14,125 nucleotides of DNA, from positions 7,243-21,367 of the forward strand of contig DKBE01000093.1 of assembly GCA_002451085.1 (NCBI GenBank), in the 5' to 3' direction. The position numbers and the translations under genes are program-made. The notes beneath the pieces are model-generated. The model saw nothing but the letters and a program-made list of their open reading frames with translations. It was not told the DNA's origin and searched no databases. The DNA is from Proteobacteria bacterium UBA6908. Its GTDB lineage: Bacteria > Pseudomonadota > Gammaproteobacteria > Acidiferrobacterales > UBA6901. This document shows positions 8,643 to 14,125 of this stretch, in pieces. Within the stretch, counting starts at the first letter, position 1. Each line of letters begins with the position of its first letter.

Positions 8643-9376
8643 GCCCCCTTCACCGTATCGGCCTCGGTACTGCACTGCTGGTGTTTGCACACATCGCAAG
8701 CGCAACAGGACCTGCCCTGCCAGTTCCACTCACCCTGAACTTCGTGCTCCGGTATGGGGAACTGACGGTCGGTAATGTCACCAAGACCCTGGAACGGGAA
8801 GCCGATGGGCGCTACCGTCACCACTCTCTGTCTGTTCCGAAGGGCATGGCCCGCTGGTTTACCGAGGTGGAGTGGAACGAGGACGGACGGCTTGAAGTTG
8901 TGAATGGTGCCGTGCGTCCGCTGCGTTTCCTGGAGTACCGGGTCGGCGCCGACAAGCCACATCGTCACGAAGCAATTTTTGACTGGTCGGCCGGCAAAAT
9001 CCGCTATGCCAGTGGTGTCGTAATGGATCTGCCGACAGGCACCCAGGATCAGGGCAGCCTGCTTTATGCCTTTATGCTGCATCCGCCGATCGCCGGGAAA
9101 TCCCAGACCCTGCATATCTCCTCCGGCAAGAAATTGCTTCAATACGAGTATTCCGATGCCGGCCAGGCGCGCCTCAAGACCGCCATTGGCTCAATCCAGA
9201 CCCGGATTATCGATCGCGTTGTTCGGAAGTCCGGCGATGAAGCATTCCGCATCTGGCTGGCGACTGACTACCATAACCTCCCGGTCCGGATCGAAACCCA
9301 GAAACGTGGCCAAACCACCGTACTGGAGCTGGAATCCGCTCAGGGAGCGCTGACATTTGGGGCACAAAAACGCTAG
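8639..9376 (+). CDS. DUF3108-family exported protein
   Basis: The product is 245 residues from the ATG at 8639, which overlaps the purN stop; a GTG two codons earlier is less likely. The first 21 residues form a signal peptide with an ASA-type cleavage site (HIASATG). The mature part looks beta-rich with alternating polar and hydrophobic residues. It has DUF3108 features: LRYGELTVGNVTKTLE at the start, then LRFLEYRVG and YASGVVMDLPTGTQDQGSLLYAFML, and near the end LATDYHNLPVRIE. DUF3108 proteins commonly follow purN in gammaproteobacteria, but their role is unknown; periplasmic or outer-membrane location is the expectation. Confidence 0.9.
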   Translation: MSPLHRIGLGTALLVFAHIASATGPALPVPLTLNFVLRYGELTVGNVTKTLEREADGRYRHHSLSVPKGMARWFTEVEWNEDGRLEVVNGAVRPLRFLEYRVGADKPHRHEAIFDWSAGKIRYASGVVMDLPTGTQDQGSLLYAFMLHPPIAGKSQTLHISSGKKLLQYEYSDAGQARLKTAIGSIQTRIIDRVVRKSGDEAFRIWLATDYHNLPVRIETQKRGQTTVLELESAQGALTFGAQKR

Positions 9377-9394
9377 GTTTATGCAAGCGTATAT

Positions 9395-9423
9395 TTGATA
9401 ACTTACTGATATATAGCGATTAT
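9395..9423 (+). promoter_or_regulatory. Possible sigma-70 promoter upstream of the ECF sigma gene
   Basis: TTGATA (9395-9400) and GATTAT (9418-9423) are separated by 17 bases, matching the consensus at five and four positions. It would give a leader of about 100 bases and supply basal transcription in addition to the ECF-type motif further down. Confidence 0.35.
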
Positions 9424-9480
9424 CGGTATGTTCCCGGCGGCTGTACTGTAAAGTTGTCCTCATATGTATCACCTGGCAGT

Positions 9481-9506
9481 GGAATAATGACGGGTGGTTG
9501 GACGTC
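9481..9506 (+). promoter_or_regulatory. Candidate ECF-type autoregulatory promoter
   Basis: GGAAT (9481-9485) and CGTC (9503-9506) are separated by 17 bases. This fits the general ECF promoter pattern of a GGAA-containing -35 and a CGTC-type -10 element. Predicted transcription would start near 9514, about 20 bases before the sigma ATG. ECF sigma genes commonly transcribe their own operon, so the position is as expected; the specificity of this sigma is unknown. Confidence 0.45.
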
Positions 9507-9533
9507 TAATTCACAAGTCACCAAATTTTCGCT

Positions 9534-10094
9534 ATGGATCTGATCGATTTCTTCCTGAAGTCCCGCGATGCCCAGCGTGCCCTGAAAGAGGCGCGCTCCA
9601 GGCTCTATCGCGTGGCCTATGCCTGGTGTCACAACCCGGCTCTGGCTGATGACCTGGTGCAGGAAGCGCTGACCAAGGCGCTCAAGCACTCATCGCAATT
9701 GCGCGATCCGAAAGCGCGGGATGCCTGGCTGTTTACCATTCTGGCCAACTGCTATCGGGATCATTTCCGCAAGCAGCGGGACATGGACGATATTGACGAA
9801 CTCGAGATCAGCGATGACGTCACGCCCGAAACCCAAACCGGCCAGGCTCAGGTGGTGGAAAAGGTGCGCGAGGCCATTGCCCAGTTACCGGCCGGCCAGC
9901 GACAGGTTGTGACACTCGTGGATCTGGAGGGCTTTTCGTATGTGGAAGTCGCCCAGATACTCGAAGTGCCGATCGGCACCGTCATGAGCCGGCTATGTCG
10001 CGCACGCAATGCGATGAAAACGTTGTTGATGGCTGAATTCCAGAAATCTGCTTCAAACGCAATCGGCAGAAGCTCACTCAGGAGAGTGAAATAA
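9534..10094 (+). CDS. ECF-family RNA polymerase sigma factor
   Basis: The product is 186 residues with only regions 2 and 4, the ECF (group 4) architecture. Region 2 spans about residues 20-82: RLYRVAYAWCHNPALADDLVQEAL for 2.1-2.2 and DAWLFTILANCYRDHFRK for 2.3-2.4, which melts and reads the -10 element. An acidic linker (DMDDIDELEISDD) follows. Region 4 spans about 113-165: IAQLPAGQRQVVTLVDLEGFSYVEVAQIL plus the recognition helix VPIGTVMSRLCRARNAMK. It should recruit RNA polymerase to a small stress regulon. The ATG at 9534 has no clear Shine-Dalgarno. The stop overlaps the next start by one base (TAATG), so it is stoichiometrically coupled to the probable anti-sigma factor. Confidence 0.95.
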   Translation: MDLIDFFLKSRDAQRALKEARSRLYRVAYAWCHNPALADDLVQEALTKALKHSSQLRDPKARDAWLFTILANCYRDHFRKQRDMDDIDELEISDDVTPETQTGQAQVVEKVREAIAQLPAGQRQVVTLVDLEGFSYVEVAQILEVPIGTVMSRLCRARNAMKTLLMAEFQKSASNAIGRSSLRRVK

Positions 10095-10966
10095 TGAATC
10101 AGGAAAAACGCTTCTCGGATGAGTTCCTCAATGCCTTTGTGGACAACCAGCTGGCTGACGAGGACAAAGGCCACGCCTATATCGAAATCTCGCAGGATGA
10201 ATCCCTGAATCGTCAGGTCTGCGAACTCCGCAAGATGCGCGATCTCGTGCAGCTCGCCTATCGCGATATTCCGCCGCCACCGGTTCGCGCCACGAAATCA
10301 TCATCACTCCGTGTAGGCATCGGATTCGGCATCGCGGCTGCCGTGGTGCTGGCCGTTGGGGTTGTCCTTGGAATCCAGCTCAAATTACCGGATAGCCTGC
10401 GTGAACAATCCGCAAAGATTGACACCCCGACCGTTCAGCCCGCAAAGGCGGTAATTCAGCACGCCAGGTCGGTCAAGCCTGCATCGGTGCCAGCTCCGGT
10501 CGTTGCACAGGCGACCGCACAGCGCGCCACCAACATGCCGGCATCCCAGCCGACGACAAGCGCTCCGCGCTCGATTAACGAGGTGCATATCGGCAGCGTC
10601 CGCAACAAGGTGCTGATTCATATCGCCAGTGACGATCCCGCGCGCCTTAGCCAGGCCATGGAAGAAATCGAAAACTTGATGCGCTACTATCGCGACAATC
10701 AGGTGAGCGCCCATGTCGAGGTGGTCATCAATGGCCGTGGCATGGAGCTCGTGCGCGTTGACACTTCGATGCACGCTGCAAAGATCGCCCAGCTTCTCAA
10801 TGAATACGACAACCTGACGTTCGCCGCCTGTCAGAACACGATTGACCGGCTCAAACGCGAACGGGGAATCATCGCCCGGCTGTTGCCGGGGGTGGTCGTG
10901 ACCGACTCCGGGATGGCGGAAATCATGCGCCGCCAGCATCAGGGGTGGACCTACCTGCAGGTCTAA
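10094..10966 (+). CDS. Probable membrane anti-sigma factor fused to a DsrE-like domain
   Basis: The product is 290 residues; AGGAGAG precedes the start by 7 bases. Residues 1-60 are charged and helical (FSDEFLNAFVDNQLADEDK, then CELRKMRDLVQLAYRDI), resembling the sigma-binding domain of anti-sigma factors but without the HxxxCxxC zinc motif. One membrane helix follows at about 74-95 (GIGFGIAAAVVLAVGVVLGI). Residues 100-165 are a Pro/Ala/Gln-rich linker. Residues 168-290 form a DsrE/DsrF-like alpha/beta domain: KVLIHIASDD, EVVINGRGMELV, FAACQNT with Cys246, and SGMAEIMRRQHQGWTYL. The expected topology puts the N-terminus in the cytoplasm and the DsrE-like domain in the periplasm. The anti-sigma role is inferred from overlap with the sigma gene and from topology; the domain identity is from clear similarity to the next gene and the DsrE pattern. 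Confidence 0.8.
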   Translation: MNQEKRFSDEFLNAFVDNQLADEDKGHAYIEISQDESLNRQVCELRKMRDLVQLAYRDIPPPPVRATKSSSLRVGIGFGIAAAVVLAVGVVLGIQLKLPDSLREQSAKIDTPTVQPAKAVIQHARSVKPASVPAPVVAQATAQRATNMPASQPTTSAPRSINEVHIGSVRNKVLIHIASDDPARLSQAMEEIENLMRYYRDNQVSAHVEVVINGRGMELVRVDTSMHAAKIAQLLNEYDNLTFAACQNTIDRLKRERGIIARLLPGVVVTDSGMAEIMRRQHQGWTYLQV

Positions 10967-11007
10967 TTATTACTCTACATTCATCAGATATCCGCTAGGA
11001 GGATTCA

Positions 11008-11472
11008 ATGCACAAAGTACTCGCCATCTTCGCTGTCGGCCTGTTGGCCATTGGTGCCACCGGCTGCGCCACACTGGGCGGCCCCAGCAAGCAAAAGGTC
11101 GTCTATCACATCAATTACGACGACACCAAGGAACTGACCGGCGCGCTCCGCAACGTCCAGAACCACATCAATGCCGTCTGCGCCAAGGGTGACACCACCC
11201 CGTGCACTGAAAAACTCGACCTGAGAATCGTGATGCACGGCAAGGGCGTGGATCTGCTCAAGCAGGCCAATACCGACCCCGACATGCAGCAGAAGGTGAT
11301 CAGCCTCAAGAAGCAGGGCATCGCGTTCAACGTCTGCGCCAACACCCTGAAGGGCAAGAAAATCAATTACAAGAACGACCTGTTCGATGTGTCCGAGAAA
11401 GACATCGTCCCGAGCGGTGTGGCTGAACTGGCCAAGCTCCAAAGCGAAGGTTTTGCCTACGTGAAGCCGTAA
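11008..11472 (+). CDS. DsrE-family lipoprotein
   Basis: The product is 154 residues; a strong AGGAGG lies 5 bases before the ATG. A signal peptide ends in a lipobox-like ATGC, so Cys20 is a likely lipidation site and the protein would be membrane-anchored in the periplasm. The rest is one DsrE-like domain: KVVYHINYDD (30-39), LDLRIVMHGKGVDLL (70-84), IAFNVCANTL (105-114, Cys110) and PSGVAELAKLQSEGFAYV (135-152). Cys58 and Cys66 could form a disulfide in an inserted loop. DsrE-type proteins carry sulfane sulfur on a conserved cysteine in sulfur oxidisers, though many relatives have unknown roles. It lies 41 bases after the anti-sigma gene and before a terminator, so it completes the sigma operon. 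High lysine content differs from its neighbours. Confidence 0.88.
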   Translation: MHKVLAIFAVGLLAIGATGCATLGGPSKQKVVYHINYDDTKELTGALRNVQNHINAVCAKGDTTPCTEKLDLRIVMHGKGVDLLKQANTDPDMQQKVISLKKQGIAFNVCANTLKGKKINYKNDLFDVSEKDIVPSGVAELAKLQSEGFAYVKP

Positions 11473-11519
11473 CTCGGCAAATAAAACAACAATCACAACT
11501 AAAGTTTTCTTCTCCTCTC

Positions 11520-11544
11520 AGCCCGCGCAAGCGGGCTTTTTTTT
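11520..11544 (+). terminator. Rho-independent terminator of the sigma/DsrE operon
   Basis: AGCCCGC / GCGGGCT form a perfect 7-base stem with a GCAA tetraloop, followed by eight Ts (11537-11544). It lies 47 bases after the DsrE lipoprotein stop and separates that operon from the channel gene. Confidence 0.95.
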
Positions 11545-11577
11545 GTTCCGACGACTGGTTATCCTGCCTCTCCACGC

Positions 11578-12963
11578 ATGGACACCTTTTCTGATCTCGC
11601 CGTTTGGGTCGAAGCGGCACACGACCTGCTTTCCCTGCCCTCCACGTGGGGGCAACTGGTATTGATCGCCACCGGGCTGGCGGTCGCCTGGCTCACCGGA
11701 CAATTCCTGCAAACACGCCTACAGCCGATCGTAGAACCCGGGGTGATGGCCGAGGTGAAGCGGACTGCGGTCCGGACCGGCTTTCATGCCCTGATTCCAC
11801 TGCTGTGGTGGCTGCTGCTCCTGGCCGGTAACGCCTGGTTACGCCATCGCGGCCAACCCAGCCAGATCCTCCAGATAGCCATTTCCCTGGTCGGCGCCCT
11901 GACCGTGATCCGCATGGGGGTCTTCGTACTGCGTCACAGCTTCAGTCCCGGCAGTAAATTGAAGGCCTGGGAGTGGACCCTGACCGTGACCATCTGGGGG
12001 CTGGTGGCCCTGCACATGCTGGGCCTGTTGCCTGGCTTAATAGAGCTGCTGGACGAATACGCACTGCCCCTCGGCAAGACCCGCCTGTCACTGTACACCG
12101 TGGTCAGCTTCATCCTGTCGATTGCCTTGTTGTCGCTGGTGGCCCTGTGGCTCAACAACGCACTCCAGAGCCTGCTGAAACACAGCCGCACCCTGGACGA
12201 GAGCATCAAACTTGTCCTCGGCAAGCTCTCACGTTTCCTGTTGCTGTTTCTGGCCGTGGTGGTGGCGATGGTGACGGCCGGGATCGACCTCACGGCCCTC
12301 GCGGTCTTTGGCGGCGCCTTGGGTGTCGGACTGGGCCTGGGCCTGCAACGCATCGTCAGCAATTTCATCAGCGGCGTCATCCTCGCTTTCGAGGAATCAA
12401 TTCGACCGGGGGATGTGTTGCGGATCGGTGATACGTTTGGCGAAGTCAAAGCACTGCATGCACGCCATATCGTGGTGCGGGATCGCGACGGAAAGGACAT
12501 TCTGATACCGAACGAAACGCTACTCACATCGCAAATCGAGAACTGGTCGTACGGCGACCGCAATGTGCGCTTCCGGATGCCGGTCCAGATCAGTTACCAG
12601 GATGATCCGGAACAGGCCATGGCTATCCTGATTCGCGCCGCGCGCGATACCCAACGGGTGCTCGCCAACCCGGAACCCGTGGCGCGTCTCATGGGATTCG
12701 GTAACGATGGAATCAATCTGGAATTGCGTTTATGGATTCACGATCCGGAAAATGGTGTGAACAATGTTCGCTCCGAAGCCTATCTGCGCATCTGGCGCCT
12801 GTTCCGTGAGGCTGGAATCAGCATTCCCTATCCGCAGCGCGACGTGCGTTTCATTTCGTCACACGCGGTGCCGGTCGCTGGTTCGTCTCCCGGAATATCC
12901 GGTAGTCCGAAAGGATTTGGTGATGATCAAACGCCAGCGGCTGCGGGAGAGAGTCCGGACTGA
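11578..12963 (+). CDS. MscS-family mechanosensitive ion channel
   Basis: The product is 461 residues, longer than E. coli MscS because of extra N-terminal helices. Hydrophobic segments lie at about 24-42, 68-86, 100-118, 132-152, 172-192 and 218-236. The pore-lining helix follows (FGGALGVGLGLGLQRIVSNFISGVIL, 244-269) with the Gly/Ala packing typical of MscS TM3. The beta domain begins with FEESIRPGDVLRIGDTFGEV and contains RDRDGKDILIPNETLLTSQIENWSY. The conserved domain ends at PYPQRDVRF (about residue 425). The channel should release solutes on hypo-osmotic shock, and opens in response to membrane tension. The remaining 36-residue tail overlaps the convergent Nudix gene and looks unstructured. 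The ATG at 11578 has no clear Shine-Dalgarno, and only 33 bases separate it from the preceding terminator. Confidence 0.93.
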   Translation: MDTFSDLAVWVEAAHDLLSLPSTWGQLVLIATGLAVAWLTGQFLQTRLQPIVEPGVMAEVKRTAVRTGFHALIPLLWWLLLLAGNAWLRHRGQPSQILQIAISLVGALTVIRMGVFVLRHSFSPGSKLKAWEWTLTVTIWGLVALHMLGLLPGLIELLDEYALPLGKTRLSLYTVVSFILSIALLSLVALWLNNALQSLLKHSRTLDESIKLVLGKLSRFLLLFLAVVVAMVTAGIDLTALAVFGGALGVGLGLGLQRIVSNFISGVILAFEESIRPGDVLRIGDTFGEVKALHARHIVVRDRDGKDILIPNETLLTSQIENWSYGDRNVRFRMPVQISYQDDPEQAMAILIRAARDTQRVLANPEPVARLMGFGNDGINLELRLWIHDPENGVNNVRSEAYLRIWRLFREAGISIPYPQRDVRFISSHAVPVAGSSPGISGSPKGFGDDQTPAAAGESPD

Positions 12964-13294
12964 AGAGTCCGACCGCACGTGCGTCATCCTGGGCAATTGG
13001 CGTTCCGTTCGCCTCGGCCACATAAACAGCAGATGCCGTATGGCCGCGCGAGTCACGGTCTGGTGCCGAATACACACCAAGCAACAGCAGGAGGCGCACG
13101 TTTAGCGCGGTTTCCTCGTAGGCCTCGCGTATCGCAGCGGACTCGATGCTCTCTCCGACATCGACAAAACCGCCCGGAATGGCCCAGCCAAAGGGAGGAT
13201 TTCGACGCTCAATCAGCACAATTGAACGATCTGGGTGGTCGGCAAGCTCAATAATGATGTCCGCCGTGAGTAGCGGAGTGACTGGGGCAGGCAT
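12851..13294 (-). CDS. Nudix hydrolase
   Basis: The product is 147 residues from the ATG at 13294, which has AAGGA 6 bases upstream; a GTG at 13312 is an alternative. The Nudix box is complete: GGFVDVGESIESAAI followed by REAYEETALNV, matching Gx5Ex7REUxEExGU except for Thr at the last glycine. The glutamates bind magnesium for hydrolysis of a nucleoside diphosphate linked to another group. PPFGWAIPGG before the box and LAFDHHQILSDYRIFRE at the C-terminus resemble ADP-ribose pyrophosphatase-like or NUDT1-like housekeeping enzymes, but the substrate cannot be assigned. Its last 37 codons are antisense to the mscS tail. Confidence 0.93.
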   Translation of the reverse strand: MPAPVTPLLTADIIIELADHPDRSIVLIERRNPPFGWAIPGGFVDVGESIESAAIREAYEETALNVRLLLLLGVYSAPDRDSRGHTASAVYVAEANGTPIAQDDARAVGLFSPDSLPQPLAFDHHQILSDYRIFRETNQRPAPRVTK

Positions 13295-13336
13295 CAGATT
13301 CCTTGTTATCACTCAAGAACGGCCCCATTATCCCAT

Positions 13337-13354
13337 ACAGCCTGTATTGGCTGT
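13337..13354. repeat. Short inverted repeat in the Nudix/desaturase spacer
   Basis: ACAGCC and GGCTGT flank a 6-base TGTATT centre. It could be an operator or a weak hairpin between the divergent Nudix and desaturase genes. It is too short to be certain. A second small hairpin (GGGGTT / AACCCC, 13408-13425) lies nearby. The rest of the 195-base spacer holds nothing else I recognise apart from the -10 box at 13449. Confidence 0.3.
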
Positions 13355-13448
13355 TGTTCCGGCTTTCGAGGCCTTGCACGCGCCACTGAAAAGCGCCTAA
13401 CTATCATGGGGTTACTGAAAACCCCCCGAATGAAATCGTGCTTTCAGC

Positions 13449-13454
13449 TATAAT
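13449..13454 (+). promoter_or_regulatory. Consensus -10 box upstream of the desaturase gene
   Basis: A perfect TATAAT lies 36 bases before the desaturase ATG, but the expected -35 region (about 13426-13432) is poor, so the promoter may depend on an activator. Confidence 0.45.
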
Positions 13455-13489
13455 TCACTGCGTTGTTCATTATGGAGAATCCAATCTCA

Positions 13490-14125
13490 ATGTTCCTTCT
13501 CGAAGGTCTCGTTACCCTTCCGTGGTGGGGTTATGTCATCGCCGCCCTGGTCATGACCCACATCACCATCGCCGCCGTCACCATCTACCTGCATCGACAC
13601 CAGTCGCACCGCGCGCTGGACCTGCATCCGGTGATTAGCCACTTTTTCCGTCTCTGGCTGTGGCTCACCACCGGCATGGTCACCAAGGAATGGGCAGCGA
13701 TTCATCGCAAGCACCACGCCACCTCCGACAAGCCGGGCGACCCGCACAGTCCCGTGGTCTACGGCATTAAAAAGGTCCTTCTTGAGGGCTCGGAACTGTA
13801 CCGTGCCGAAGCCAAGAACAAGGAAACCATTGAGAAGTACGGTCACGGAACCCCGGATGACTGGATTGAGCGCCACCTCTACACGCCGTACAGCGGGAAA
13901 GGCATTATTTTGATGTTGCTGATCGATTTCGCCCTGTTCGGACCGATCGGCATCACCATCTGGGCTGTCCAGATGGCATGGATCCCCATTACCGCTGCAG
14001 GCATTATCAACGGCATTGGCCACTGGTGGGGCTATCGCAATTATGAAGTCGCGGACACCTCAACCAATATCGTACCGTGGGGCATCCTCATCGGCGGTGA
14101 AGAGCTGCACAACAACCACCACACC
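13490..14125 (+). CDS. Membrane fatty-acid (acyl-CoA delta-9 type) desaturase, 3' end outside window
   Basis: At least 212 codons are present and the frame runs open to the window edge. The start is the ATG at 13490, with GGAGA 11 bases upstream; an in-frame ATG at 13472 is the alternative. The first residues are MFLLEGLVTLPWWGYV, then hydrophobic segments. The histidine boxes that bind the di-iron centre are visible: HRHQSH (about residues 35-40), HRKHH (about 71-75) and ELHNNHH near the end of the window. These place it in the acyl-CoA/acyl-lipid desaturase family, similar in layout to bacterial stearoyl-CoA delta-9 desaturases. It would introduce a cis double bond in membrane acyl chains using oxygen, acting at the inner membrane. 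The missing C-terminal part limits closer assignment. Confidence 0.92.
   Translation, partial: MFLLEGLVTLPWWGYVIAALVMTHITIAAVTIYLHRHQSHRALDLHPVISHFFRLWLWLTTGMVTKEWAAIHRKHHATSDKPGDPHSPVVYGIKKVLLEGSELYRAEAKNKETIEKYGHGTPDDWIERHLYTPYSGKGIILMLLIDFALFGPIGITIWAVQMAWIPITAAGIINGIGHWWGYRNYEVADTSTNIVPWGILIGGEELHNNHHT

Noticed and set aside
13408..13425. GGGGTT/AACCCC hairpin as a terminator
   Set aside because: The stem is only 6 bases, has no T-run, and it sits between divergent genes where no transcript should end.

Overview
The window is a GC-rich, densely packed piece of a bacterial chromosome. Its gene content and order point to a gammaproteobacterium: hda facing an arsC-wrbA-DUF2069 run, followed by purM-purN-DUF3108, is an arrangement typical of that class. 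DsrE-type proteins next to a dedicated sigma factor would fit a sulfur-metabolising or redox-versatile member of the Chromatiales or Acidiferrobacter type, but that placement is inference. I saw no tRNA, rRNA, CRISPR array, insertion sequence or phage gene. No gap between genes exceeds about 200 bases.

Layout. 1-438 is the 3' end of an aspartase/fumarase-superfamily lyase, meeting head-on a small membrane protein (445-828, minus). 961-2601 is a large cytoplasmic protein with a PilZ-like C-terminus; it converges on a YihY/BrkB-family membrane protein (2612-3484, minus). A strong terminator separates that gene from a LysM lipoprotein (3558-3986, minus). Divergent to these is arsC-like, wrbA-like and DUF2069 (4115-5461, plus), a tightly coupled run that collides with hda (minus), which lies downstream of a CDP-alcohol phosphatidyltransferase gene. 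Divergent from that pair is purM-purN-DUF3108 (6931-9376), each junction an ATGA overlap.

The most unusual region is 9380-11545. It encodes an ECF sigma factor, a membrane-anchored probable anti-sigma factor whose predicted periplasmic part is a DsrE-like domain, and a separate DsrE-like lipoprotein, closed by a clear rho-independent terminator. The two DsrE-like domains are visibly paralogous and share one aligned cysteine. An ECF-type promoter motif lies just upstream of the sigma gene. I read this as a candidate envelope-sensing, possibly sulfur- or redox-responsive, sigma/anti-sigma module.

The window closes with an MscS-family channel (11578-12963), whose C-terminal tail overlaps a convergent Nudix hydrolase (12851-13294, minus), and a fatty-acid desaturase cut by the window end (13490-14125).
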